In this document: positions 45,789-57,460 of the stretch, piece after piece
How positions within the stretch are numbered: position 1 is the first letter of the stretch
How the letters are laid out: every line of letters starts with the position of its first letter
Assembly (NCBI RefSeq): GCF_023856365.1
Contig: NC_064552.1
Span: 7,245,160 to 7,309,159, forward strand
Length of the DNA: 64,000 nt
Reading direction: 5' to 3'
Origin: Brienomyrus brachyistius
Taxonomy: Eukaryota; Chordata; Actinopteri; Osteoglossiformes; Mormyridae
Position numbers and translations under genes: made by a program
Notes under the pieces: model-generated
Database searches by the model: none
The model's input: the letters and a program-made list of their open reading frames with translations, nothing else
What the model was told of the DNA's origin: nothing

Positions 45789-46118
45789 GGGTGATGTAGT
45801 AGAGCAGTGTAGTGATTAGCATTGTTACCATCTTTGGGACTGGGGTTAGAGTTTCAGCCATTACGTCAAGTTTACAGCCCCTCCATTTTGTTGTGGGGAT
45901 TCTTCCAGCTATTCTGGTTCCCCCAGCCCACAATCAAAAAACATACTAACGTGAATTGGAGTTGCCAAATTACCTGTAGATGTACATGTGAGGTTCACCT
46001 GTGGTGTGTTGTTGCCCAAACATGGGCTGTTCCCTGCCCTGTTCCCATACCCTGTGGGATAGACCCTGGACCTCCCCTGTGACCCGAAATAGCATAATCA
46101 GATACAGAATATGGGTGT
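45789..46118 (+). repeat. tRNA-derived SINE, (GGAT)n family, diverged
   Basis: 'gtgtagtgattagcattgtt' (A-box region), 'gggactggggttagagtttc' (decayed B box), 'gaattggagttgccaaatta', 'catgggctgttccctgccct' and 'gggatagaccctggacctcc' appear in family order. It has lost its (GGAT)n tail. Confidence 0.75.
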
Positions 46119-48521
46119 TAAAGAATGCTATAATTGACTAATGAAGTGAATAAATAAAATAAACATGTAAGATTAACTTTTGAATAAAAGGACCATGGTA
46201 AAATGAAAACCGGGGATAAAGCTATTGGTAGTGGATATATTGGTTGTGGCTGAGTTCTGCATGATGCAGAAAAACTAGTGTTTTCTCAGTCCAACAATAC
46301 CAACCACAAAATATTTGCGCGCATATAAAATATTTGCACATGATCTGAATACATAAAGTGTTCTGGAAAAGAATGTTGGTTTAATAATATTTACATGCCA
46401 CATGGGTTAGGTAATCAGCACAGTGTTTGGACGCGTCTTCCATTGGCAGCATAGTGGCAGTGGATAAGAAGACAATTCTATATAGATAGCCCTGAACACA
46501 CATAAAATGCTGGAGGTGTTGGAGATGGATGGAACCATGGAGTTGGAACAAAGCTCCTCAGTAGTGGAAAACACAGCTGGAGGAACTATGAAGTTCAGGT
46601 TAGAAACTTGTGGAGAAGGAAGTTTTGAAGGAATGTTTTATCGAACAATATGCAGTCTTTATTGTCTCCTACTCTATCACCTTGGAAACTAAGGACAGGG
46701 CGTGTCTTACCAAAGGATCATTTTATTCCCCATCTGACAATGAGCAGAATGTAACTTTGCATTTTTCCAGCTATTGATGTAAATGGCCAGTGTTATCAGA
46801 AGTGAGCATGTAGTGAAATCCGTCTTCCTTTCCCTTGGAGAACTCATTCACACAGAATGTACAATCAGAGGTATACAGTCAGAATGACATCCTTAATATT
46901 TTTCGTGTCTGAATAAAGAATTGGAAATTCAAAATAATTGGCATTGTGTTGAATACATACTGTAGCATCCAAACATGACAACAAATGACAAAAAACAAAC
47001 TATGAATCCATGTGTACGTCAGTAAACTGAGGAACATAAATTGTTTCGAAATAGCATTCAGTTATTGAATGTAGATATTTACTGTATATGTCTCTGCATG
47101 AATAGTTTGTTTTTTTTGTCCATTATGAAGAAAATGTATCCTTAGATACGTCCTTTTTATGTGTCTCTCTCTTTGTTTGGGCCAGGGCTTGTCACAAGGC
47201 CAGGCAAGAAGATTAACTATTCCTTTGATGGATCCAGAACAATTTATGGCACAACTGGGATAGCATGGTCAGTAAGGTCAAGAGTACGTGAGCAACTGGG
47301 ATCAAAGTCTGTGGACCAGGGACGACGTGTGGAGTCTGGCATTGCTGCGGCGCTCCTTAACTGATGGTGGCGTACATGTGAATGTGTGCGCCACAAGAAC
47401 TATAATTCAACGGTAATAAAATCACTCCAAGGCAGCAATTTCAGGGGGCCCAAGCCTGGCTGACCATCATCCCTACTGTGCTCTCCACTGGGACGTCCTT
47501 TGCATTGAACCGAATCCAGAAGTGTTCCCAGTTTAATTGAATTAACAGCTATAAGCAGTTAATAGTCATTGTTGCTAGCAAGGCTCAATCCTTAAGCATT
47601 AGTTTCTACTGTACATGGTGTCTTTGTACTTCGTTTTCACCTCTGATTTCATCCTTTGGTTTCTGGTGTTTGGTTTGGTTGCTGAACTCTTGCTACATCT
47701 GGCTCTGAACGTCCCTTGCCGCCACTTTCACCTTAGATCTTGTTCATTGCCAGGATTTCACCGTTTGGCACCGGTTCCCTTACACAGAATCAACGCTGCA
47801 AATTCTGGCTGTGCAAACCACAAGTATTGCCATAAGCATGATAATTAGTACTTATTTGCGCTGTACTGTGAATAGTCATTAAACACGTTTTAATGAACCT
47901 TAAAATTATTATTGACTGTGAGAATATGCAATTATTTTTCCTCAAGATCACTTTTTTAAACTCCTTTTAAAATGCATTTTAGGGCAGCATTTAATACAAA
48001 CTCATTATAAGGAGAAAGTGTGTGTGGGGGGGGGGGGTGGCTTCAATTACTTGCTAATGTTACCCTTTTCTCAGAATGTGGGAGATGTTGGTCACAATCG
48101 ATCAGCATTTAAATATAAGTGAAATAATGAGTGGGAAATTTCAGTGGTTAGACGAAGCCTATATACTTTCGGCATAATCCACTCAATTATTTTTCAGTTA
48201 AAAAGCTGAAAGGCTTGGCTATTACCTTTAAAAATGAAAGCAGACCTCAATTTGAGTCTTTGAATTTTATGAGATCAATACCAAAGCTAAGGACAGAATT
48301 CAATCTTGCTTTTAGCAAATTCACTCATGAACGGTAATCAATTCTACAATTATGGTCACATAGGTAATCAATCCTTTGATTATATGCCTGTTACAGCTTC
48401 AGTTCATGATTCTATAGTAAGCTGATGCTGGCCTCTGTTTTATAGGGAAGAAAGGTTTTTTTTTTTTTTAAATCAGTAAATTAATTTGGAATCAACCAAT
48501 GTAGTAGTGTTATTAATTATT
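46119..48521. other. Unrecognised sequence, possibly with an old LTR remnant
   Basis: No coding motifs. 47600-47880 is pyrimidine-rich with 'ttggtttctggtgtttggtt' and 'ccaggatttcaccgtttggc', a style typical of fish LTR regions, but no ends or target duplication were found. A run of twelve G lies near 48030. Confidence 0.35.
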
Positions 48522-49060
48522 CGGTACTGCTTTACATTAAGTGCACCTTCAAAATGTATTCATAATGCATTCATAGAACATTCAGCACACCTTCATAATG
48601 CATTTATAATGCATTCATAGCACATTAAGCAGCATGTAAGTATACCTTAACACAAGGGCATAACTTTGGGTTGAGCTTTAAGGAGGTTGAGACCTGAGGT
48701 TGTATTAGCTGGTTTTGATTATTAGGGGGTAACAATCCCCCCATCCCCTCTATAAATTACACCCATGCCTTGACATGTTTTAAAGCATTGCATTCATAAT
48801 GCGTTCAGTGAACAAGCTGTAATATATTGTACTGGATTATGAAGGTATCTGCAGTGCATTATAGATGAGAGCTTGATAAAGCATTCATAATGATTAAAAA
48901 ACATGGTTATAAAGGTGTTATACCTTTTTATAAATATTTATATCCATGATTATGAGGCTTTAAGAATGCATTATAATGTGTTATGAATGTTCATAGATTT
49001 TTATTGACATAGCATGTATAGAACATGTTACTGTAAAGTTGCTGTTAACGTAAAGCGTTA
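48522..49060. mobile_element. Palindromic repeat family, copy F, with a nested insertion
   Basis: The left end 'cggtactgctttacattaag' and right end 'gttaacgtaaagcgtta' are family ends. The left arm has two 'gcattcata' blocks and 'gcagcatgtaagtatacctt', interrupted at 48652. The unit resumes after 48772 with 'tgttttaaagcattgcattc'. The interior to 49000 is more diverged than in copies B and E. Confidence 0.8.
48653..48772. mobile_element. 120-bp MITE nested in palindromic copy F
   Basis: It begins 'caagggcataactttggg' and ends with a sequence whose inverse is 'caaggcatgggtgtaatt', giving short imperfect inverted ends. Both flanks read ACA (48650-48652 and 48773-48775). Removing the insert and one ACA restores the reading seen in copy B (12.76 kb, minus strand). 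A 3-bp duplication would fit Harbinger- or CACTA-like transposases, but the superfamily is not certain. Confidence 0.75.
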
Positions 49061-49082
49061 AATGCTAAATGGCATTCTATAA

Positions 49083-49193
49083 AGATCACTGACACCCCAT
49101 GTAGGGTGTTCCCTGCCTTTTACCCTCATGCTTGCTGGGATCCAGGCTCGCCACAACTCTGTACTTTACCAGTAGTTGGAAGATTAATGGATG
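49083..49193 (+). repeat. SINE 3' fragment
   Basis: 'gtagggtgttccctgccttt', 'gctgggatccaggctcgcca' and 'agattaatggatg' are in the order of the SINE 3' half. The head is missing. Confidence 0.6.
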
Positions 49194-49437
49194 AAATATA
49201 CTGTTCAGTCCTTTATTAAGCCACAGCTTGGCAGATGTGGCTCAGTAATAAGATAAAATTAATGAGTTTGATTTGACCACAGTATGAATTAAGTTTAATA
49301 AGTATTTAATTTTTAACAGTTCTTTCCTGCTCAATATGTCTTCATACATCTTTTTTAAACTTTTGGAAATGTCGTAGTGTGTTCTAAACCGATGATGAGG
49401 AATGCTCTCACTATGATCATTCCTTAAACAGCCTAGG

Positions 49438-49769
49438 TGTCACGACTTAAGGGATAAAGGACTTAAGGGCAGCTGTCGTAATAAAACAAAAAGTGTTTTT
49501 TGAAGTAAAGGAATGGAGCCTGGAAACAAACTGGACCATAAAGGATCAAAACAGGAGGACTGTACAATAGGAATGGCAGAGGAAGCAGGAAGGTTGACTT
49601 GGACTGGAAAACACAGGGCTTTGATGCACATATATACCAACGAGGAAGCTAACGAGAGGCAGCTGGGTGTGATTAACATGAGGACAAATGAGTACCAGGC
49701 ATGACTTGTTAGGGTCACCCTAGAGAGGAGACAGGAGGGTCAGGTGGACATGCTGAGTAGGACATGACA
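49438..49769 (-). repeat. Solo LTR, minus strand
   Basis: Read on the minus strand, the block of 332 bp starts TGTCATGTCC (49769) and ends 'cttaagtcgtgaca' (49438), with TG..CA ends. It holds a TATA-like 'ggtatatatgtgc' at about 49642-49630, and its base style is like the other gypsy LTRs. No internal sequence or partner LTR is nearby, so it is likely a solo LTR left by recombination. A matching target duplication was not found (flanks 'ctagg' and 'tattc'). It is a different family from the LTRs at 1.5 and 15.8 kb. Confidence 0.6.
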
Positions 49770-50505
49770 TATTCATAATTTTTAAAAAAGAATAAGAAAA
49801 TTGAGACTGCTAATAAAAACATAAATTTTATTGTTATTACATTTGTTTGTAAAATTGTACGCCTCAAGGGCAAAATTATTTATAATGTAGTGAAACACCA
49901 TTTGTCTTTTTTTAATATCAATATTCTCTATATAGAAGTTTCTGCGACTTCTGTTGTTTGCTGTAGAAATATGCATAATCGTACGGAAGAATCACATGCA
50001 TCATTCCTTCAGCTGTAATCAATATTCATGTTGTTGTGCCTTTCAGCAGGGATATACATGTGCTTTCAACCGATTCCCATGGCCTTCACTCAAAGACACT
50101 GCATATTTTCCTTTGTGTGTGGCAGTAATTGAGATGACGGTTGACACGGACGTCCCATAATGTAGGTCACGGCAGCTCTTTGCAATAAAAAAAAAAATTC
50201 TTTGCCCTGCAACATACAGGACAAAGAAGATGGTGCTCTTTTGCTGGATGAACACAGACAGCTTCATTAGCAGAAAATACAAGACAGTTCATTAATTCTT
50301 TAAAATTGTGCACTACTGTATATGAAGCACCAAAACCTCCTACATATCATGTCAAAACTTAATAACTTTTATTAGAAAATCTTACTCCAGAAATTGTGCA
50401 TTGGTTATGTTTTTTTTTTTTTTTAAATCCGGAAATGCAATTAAAAAAAAAAAAAAGATAAACGTAAATAGGAAGATATTTGTATTAAGGTTACTATAAG
50501 AAAAC

Positions 50506-50798
50506 CAGGGACGGATTACGGACCAGGCCAGCTGCCCAGGGGCCCTTGAGGTGCAGGGGGCCCCTAGCCCAAAACAATTTGCAATGCTTATCAACAATGT
50601 ATTTTCATTTGTCTATTTTAGAGGGCCTACATTCTTTGATCCTTTGCCTACAAGGGCCCCTGACCCTATAGGGAGGGTGTTTGGCTGCCAAGGGCCCTTG
50701 AATTGTGGTGGTTGTGGTGGTGGTGCTGGTGGTGGTGGGGGGGGCGGCCCTCGCGAACGTTTTGCCCAGGGGCCCACACAACCCATAATCCGTCCCTG
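50506..50798. mobile_element. hAT-type MITE with perfect 8-bp target duplication
   Basis: The left end 'cagggacggattacgg' and the right end read inverted 'cagggacggattatgg' match at 14 of the first 15 positions. Both flanks carry the identical 8-mer 'aagaaaac' (50498-50505 and 50799-50806), the duplication length made by hAT transposases. The interior is rich in 'aggggccc' and has a (GGT)n stretch at about 50708-50742. No transposase frame; the frames seen come from the GGT run. Confidence 0.92.
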
Positions 50799-50806
50799 AA
50801 GAAAAC

Positions 50807-51851
50807 TATATTGGTTTGATTGATATGATTTATACACAGTACATAGAGTACTGTCTGATGCCCTTACTACATCATCAAAGTGGACAAACAGAGGTACAAG
50901 TTGATCATCAGCTGAAGTTTATTTAGATGGAAGTGTTTGGCAGGTATCCAGTAGGATCAGGTCATTTTATCCTCCAGGCTCATTAGTGCAATCAGTCTTA
51001 GCTGTGACCTATGGCTCACTATTTTACCAAAGACATTTAAAAACCTGCAGGGGGAAAAAATCACGAAGTGGTCTCTGCTTGTGAGCCGTCTGAGGCTTTG
51101 AGTGCCAAGCATTGAATGTTAGTAAAACTCAGTGATCCGGGCTTTTAAAAGCATCGGGAGTAACAGAAACAATTGTTTTAGAAAAAGGCCCATGGCCTTG
51201 AAATCCATTGTGGTATCTGCAGTAATGTGGTGCACAGTGTGATCAATTGTAGTCAGGAGTGTATACTTTTCTGTCCCAAGAAGAAACCCAGGGTTTCCAA
51301 TTTTATATGCCAGTGTCAATTTTCTTTTGAACAATTTCATATGAATCTCTGCAAAAATATTGGAAGCCACTGTGTAAGGTGTTGATACTGACTACTGCCA
51401 TGCATTTTATGAATGTAAGAATTTAATATTAATCAAACCTTTAAATATTTTAGTACATGTATAATTACATTTTCGACAATACAAAATAAACTGCTGCTTT
51501 CGCCTTCCATCAGCCTATGAGGTGTTAAACTGTGCAGAAGGTGCAAGACTTGATTAAGTGTCACAAAAGAACATGATGATTATGCCAGAGATACAGGCAA
51601 AAGAAATCTCATACATTTTGTGGGTTCTTCGTTACATAATTTCATATGAATTCATCAAGAAACATCCCCAGCTGGGAAAAAAAGAGTTCTGAACTCAATA
51701 AAGGCTCCAAAAAAAAAATTATTTTAGCAGTACAATGCTTTTGGGAAATGCACGTGATATCAGGACCATTGTGTTATTATGCAGTCCTGAAGGAAAGTAC
51801 TGTCATCAGTTTCGAGCATTAATAATATCTTCTCGAACTTTCTTTTAACTT
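50807..51851. other. Unrecognised sequence
   Basis: Nothing supported. The 83-codon minus-strand frame at 51119-51370 has no motif I recognise. Confidence 0.5.
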
Positions 51852-52010
51852 CCATCCATGCATCCATTTTTCAGTAACTGCTAATATTATTTAATATATT
51901 TGGAATATGGAAGGAAAATGGAGTACCCTGAGGAAACACAGTGAAAACACGCAAACTCTGCTGTGACGCAGAGCTGGGCTGAAGTCGTGAGCCTCTGTGC
52001 TATCCTGCTT
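51852..52010 (-). repeat. SINE fragment with internal deletion
   Basis: The plus strand reads 'tccatccatgcatccatttt' (tail) and then soon 'ggagtaccctgaggaaacac', 'cacgcaaactctgc' and 'gtgagcctctgtgctatcct' (head side). The middle third of the family consensus is missing. Confidence 0.6.
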
Positions 52011-52695
52011 CTTTAAAGTTCCAGACAAAAGCGGCATCCTGAAAAATAAAACAATCATTGCACCTTTTTTAAAGTGACCCATATTTTTACGTGGCTCTCT
52101 GCTGATTTGCTAAGTACTAGACCACTGTGGGTAGCTCATTAATTAGAAAATAATAACAATAGCATTTTATTATTAAATAAAGAGGCAGTGATATGATAAT
52201 ACACTGTAATGTTCAGTGTGAAAACAGCTTGATGTTTTCACATAAACACTCTTGGGTATTAAAACTCTCATTGGGGTATCTTACAGCTTACATCAGAAGC
52301 CCCACTGCGCACAGTCTTCCCGTCTTAAAAGTTTCACAGTGCCGAATATAGTTTCTGAAGCATTGCAGCTGAGATATATATAGGCGGCACATTAAAAATG
52401 AAGTGAGGAATGGCAAAAATGTGTAGTGCTAGCATGAGATATAGCTACAACTGCTCGTTTACTCAGCAGTTAAAATTGCTCATGGGTCAAATTGTGATTG
52501 CAATGTGTTTGGCAGCCCTATTATTTTTACTTAAACAAGAAGCCTTAAAACTTAATAGTCACTCAAGAGCAATATAAATCACGGAGTTATAGCACCATCA
52601 ATTACTTTGTACATAATGTTTTGGATAGCCTTCGTTATATCTATTAAAATGGACTTAGCTCACAGGCACCAGCTGGTGGCCAGTCAAAGAAAATG

Positions 52696-52728
<33 letters not shown>

Positions 52729-53277
52729 TATTAAGCAAACAGTGAACACTCCTGTAAGCCAATCAAAAATCAGAGAACAGGAAAAAACAGTTTGAATTGG
52801 CTATAGAACCTCGGGTCAGGCTGGCTTTCGAACACTAATACCTGCTTCATTGTAACAGTAAGATATATATATAAAAAAAAAACTCACGAGGCAGATAACT
52901 ACTGTCTCAACACCGTATCTCGCCATGTCTCACAGGTAGCCAGAGCTTTTAAGATCTGCAAATGGATGTGGGATAAGGGATCCAAGAGCCACGCTTCCCC
53001 CAGTCTTCGCCTCAGAAAAAGTAATAGTAATAGACTACTGGGAGTAATAGACTCTATCAGTCCTCCTTATTACTCTATATTCTCCTACAGGGTAAAGGTA
53101 CAAAAGATCAAATCACGATTTAGCTACGTTTTGCACAAAGTGGCTTAAACTAAAATATTGTAATTTTTGAGTGCAATGTTGATTTATTTTAATCTCTTAA
53201 AAACATTCACAGTATGAGATTAATTTCTTTGATACAGGCTTTCTCTCCGTGAATGTTTAAAGCCTAATATCCAAGTC
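52011..53277. other. Unrecognised AT-rich sequence with one microsatellite
   Basis: No gene support. The (TTA)n run is listed separately. Confidence 0.5.
52698..52730. repeat. (TTA)n microsatellite
   Basis: About ten consecutive TTA/ATT units are visible. Confidence 0.95.
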
Positions 53278-53632
53278 CATCCATCCATCCATTTTCCAAA
53301 CCGCTTATCCTACTGGGTCGCGGGGGGTCCGGAGCCTATCCCGGAATCAATGGGCACGAGGCAGGGAACAACCCTGGATGGGGGGCCAGCCCATCGCAGG
53401 GCACACTCACACACCATGCACTCACACACGCACACCTACGGGCAATTTAGCAACTCCAATTAGCCTCAGCATGTTTTTGGACTGTGGGGGGAAACCGGAG
53501 TACCCGGAGGAAACCCCACGACGACATGGGGAGAACATGCAAACTCCACACACATGTGACCCAGGTGGAGACTCGAACCCGGGTCCCAGAGGTGCGAGGC
53601 AACAGTGCTAACCACTGCACCACCATGCCGCC
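53278..53632 (-). mobile_element. Complete young tRNA-derived SINE with perfect 15-bp target duplication
   Basis: On the minus strand it starts 'ggcggcatggtggtgcagtg', with an A box in 'tggtgcagtggttagcac' and a B box 'gggttcgagtctcc'. It runs through a central domain with 'ccatgtcgtcgtggggtttc' and 'gcgatgggctggccccccat' to a 3' end 'aagcggtttggaaaatggat' and (GGAT)n. The 15-mer 'cctaatatccaagtc' flanks it exactly (53263-53277 and 53633-53647). It is 355 bp long and the best-preserved of its family here. Pol III transcription from the internal boxes and LINE-driven insertion are expected from the family. Confidence 0.95.
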
Positions 53633-53647
53633 CCTAATATCCAAGTC

Positions 53648-56600
53648 AAATATCCTTAAGGTCAAACTGCAAGTTTTCCATAAATGTGTGGTCTGTTGGT
53701 TGTCACAGTCTGTCACCTAATGTCAATGTAATGTCAGAATTTCAAATAAACATTCTAGTGTAATAATAATCAAAAGCATGGATCCAAGTTGATGGGCAAT
53801 AGCAGAACTTATCCAAAGAAAAAACATCCCAAATGCAATGAGATTTTTTTTCTAGGTTTTACATTTTTTACCATAAAAATCAGCTTCTACGTAATCTATA
53901 TGCATTTGACAGCTTATATAAAATTTAATATAGATACTATAACTTTAGAATTAACCACATTTCATTACACTGGTTATAAGAAACCTTCTGGAAGAGCAAA
54001 AATTAACTGCCATTTTAGTTGCTATCTTGTTTTTAAATATGGCTGTTCAGGACGAGAGTTCAGAAAAGGAATGAAATACAAGGCTGGATGTAAACATTGC
54101 ATTTGTACTCACAGCATGGCTTTAAAAGATGCAGAGAATAATAGCTGAAAGTCTATTCAGCTCATTCAGTACAGGTCCCACACATGCTGTACCTTCAGAA
54201 GCAGAAATTAATCACTAGCATGACAGACAAAGCTGCCACTGAGCTCATACATTAATCACATTAATACTGATACGTTCACGGTACATCTAGTGCTGCAGCA
54301 TAGAGGTTCAGACTAAATGGGGGGCATAGTTAGTGACACAGTAAGGGTGCACTCACACCACAGGAAACTGTGTAAAATCAATCCCCGTGTAGCATGTCAT
54401 TAAACCAGATCTGGGCTGTTAATATATACTTAAAAGAATCTCCCAGCTAACAGAAAAGTAGCGCCGTCTTCGCAAGGAAGATTCCCCGAAGGTTGTCATT
54501 TGGTCGCCGCAGAACGTAAACAGAAGCCTTTAGTTATTTAGGATGTTTTTCCCTAAACAAAATATAACAGATGGCTTGTGTTTCAAGTTTACCTGCAATG
54601 TTCTGCCACTGTCATGTAAAAGAGATTCCACAGAGAATTTAAATAGCATAAAAAAATTTAATTCTCTGCAGTTTCTAACAAATTTGTATGTAGCAACTTA
54701 ACCCTGAAATATTCTGAACTTGTTCGGGGCATGTTTTCTGTAACTTAAAATGGAAGGATTCCAGAGAAGAAGAAAAAAATATGCATAAATTTATGTTTGG
54801 GGATTTCAGCTGTCCCTGTCATGATATCATTAGCTGGATTTCCACAAAATGCAGAAATGCTTGTGGAATTGCTTGTTGGATGATGATACTTAGACTTATA
54901 ATTAATTGCTTTTATAGCATGCGACCCACACATAGTGTATGAATCAGTGTTTTTCTGGGTTACAAAAACAAGGCAGCCGGAACGAATAACAGCCATGATT
55001 CAGTTTTGATGATGGACAAGACACATAAACACACGCTAACCAAATAAACAAGAAACAGTCAAACAATCTGACATCAGTCAATCTAGTGGCACCAACTAGC
55101 TGTGTGGCTGAATGAGAATTGGTTAAAAAATAACAACATCGGCTTTTTTTAAAAGCGTTAGTGCTACTATTCCAGCAGCTCGGCATTTCTGGTTTGAGGG
55201 GGGTTCCTGTTCTTGTCACATCATTTGCATTCTTGTCAGTCTGACATGGTGTGTTATAAGGTACTCTGCTCTTACACATCACCAGCTGTGTCACCCCTGG
55301 CTGTGTAAAGAAAAACAGCAGCGGGTTTCAAACTCTTCCGTGATTGAAAATGAAACAAAACACGTAATGAGACTTTGATTAACAAGGGAATTCATTGTGT
55401 TACTCAGTTACAATGTGTCATATTCACTTGCTTTCTTCCGATCACAAGTTTTTGGGTAACGTATGTGTGAAACATAAAGCATTAAAGTGGTTTTAAGGCT
55501 GCCTGAAAACCTGCTTTCTCAGAGTAATACTCTGAATGCTAACCCCAATTAATGTGATTAATCTGATTAAGGCATATTAAGTGATCTTAGATGCTATAAA
55601 GCAGTTAACTAATTTTAAAGATTAATCATAAAAATAATACTTATCTACTAAATCAGAATGATTTGCAGTAACCTCATGAACCAGACACATGTATACAAAT
55701 CAAGAGCGCGATTTAACCCAGAAATTAAAAATAAAAGATGAAGAAATATAAAATAAATTGTACATCGATCTATCATGCTATAGATTCACTTCTGAATCAA
55801 GCTGACTAATCAAAGACATTGCCTACATACAAAAAGAATAATTCAAATAGAAAAATATAATAAGCACCAGTGTAAACCATGTTGCTTGCCCAATTGAATA
55901 AAAGACAAGAATGTAGATCTCAAAGGAGAATTAGGGATCAGGGATAAAAAAAAAATCACAACTCTTATAAAAGCAAGAGCTAGAAAGAAAAAATAACTCA
56001 AAGAAACTTCTGGAAAATACAGGAAAATGACTGGAAAAGAAATTTTAACGAGTTAAAAGGCTTGGTGGAGGCTATTAACTACAATAACGTCAATTAAACT
56101 GCAGAGTTTTGTTGAAAATTTAAGTGACCACTGAATGATTTTTACAGCAGTAAACCAATGACAGATATCGAGAGACACACTAATTTCAAAATGGTATTTT
56201 TTAAATGATTTTGTTCAAGAATGTTGGAATAACAAGCTGTTGCGATAGTTAAGATCATTACCAAATCTGAAATGAAGAGAGCAGCACTGTGTCTGATCTT
56301 AAGAATAGCACGTTGCTGGGAAACCCGTAACTCGTACTCGGGGAAATTCAGAAAACAGCAGAACGCCTTCCCTTGAGTGAGTTTTTGTTGCGTTTCTGAT
56401 AATTCATTTTGTTGAATCTCAAAGATGTGTTTTTATGTTTATTTTTATGACTGCCTAATCCAAAGCTACAATGACACTGACACATTAATTTGTTTCCATG
56501 GCAATATAAACTTATATCAGCCGCTTCAGCAAAACGGAAACCATAAAACAGACAATGCTACACTCACTAACCTCGCTCAAGAGTACAAAAATGAAACATA

Positions 56601-57269
56601 ACTTCATTCAGATAGTCATAACTCCTATATATTCACTCAGAATATAGCTCACATACTTATGAAATGGAAAAACTGTCTGTAGAGATTAAAACAGCCCAGC
56701 ACATGAATATTGTCTAGCACAGGCCATATACAGACACAGCACCCAGCATTATAATTTTTTATGTTTCATTTTCATGCTGCTAGCATACTTCTGAGTGTAA
56801 CCACATTTCTCATTCTGCTTGTGACAGACTTGATAATGAAGTCTGCGATTTGAAAACGACAACATCAATAATTACCATGAAGCTGAGTCACTGCTGAGAC
56901 AATTGTTGAGTACTTCATGCACGAAAAGGCAACTGTAGTGTCCTAATTAAGCAGACATTTTGCTGTCACAAACACCTAATTACTTTTTTTGTTGTTTTCT
57001 TTTTTTTTTTGCTTTGGTACAACAGGAAATGCGAACCTGAGAAACTAATACGTATATTTTACGAGCTATTCTAAAATTATGATTTTGTTTTGTGGAATTC
57101 ATGTTTCAAATTTCTCTTCACGAAATGGATGTCCTAGCTGAAAATATGAATTGTTACATTTTAGCCAAAGAAATGCATTGTGAAATATACATTCAACAGA
57201 CTTTAGTACAAAACTGACCATTTAATGGCTATCCCAGTAGTAGCACAGTGTGTTGTGGTATCTCTAGAT
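53648..57269. other. Unrecognised AT-rich sequence
   Basis: The longest frames (53789-54148 plus, 119 codons; 54944-55294 minus, 116 codons) have no recognisable motif and no exon-like context. No mobile-element ends were seen. This is the longest stretch without an assignable repeat. Confidence 0.5.
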
Positions 57270-57460
57270 CAGAGATGGGCAATCTTATCCGGGAAGGGCC
57301 GTTGTGTATGTCGATTTTCGCTGCAACTCCCTAAACAGATTACTAATTAGGACTGATTGGCTCAAGAGTCCTCACACCTGGGTTTGAGCAGCTGACCTAC
57401 AGGATAGCCCGAAAACCTGCATATACACTGGCCCTTTGTGGATAAGATTGGTCACCCCTG
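57270..57460. mobile_element. hAT-type MITE at a TCTAGA target
   Basis: The left end 'cagagatgggcaatcttatc' and the inverted right end 'caggggtgaccaatcttatc' are terminal inverted repeats. The unit is 191 bp and mostly palindromic. TCTAGA stands on both sides, one base away from the ends (57263-57268 and 57462-57467). An nTCTAGAn target duplication of 8 bp is known for Ac-like hAT elements; the outer bases differ here. Confidence 0.85.

Noticed and set aside
50551..50837. Gly- or Pro-rich frames on both strands
   Set aside because: They come from the (GGT)n stretch inside the hAT MITE.
54944..55294. 116-codon minus-strand frame with several Cys residues
   Set aside because: No domain, signal peptide or conserved motif seen, and no neighbouring exon-like sequence.
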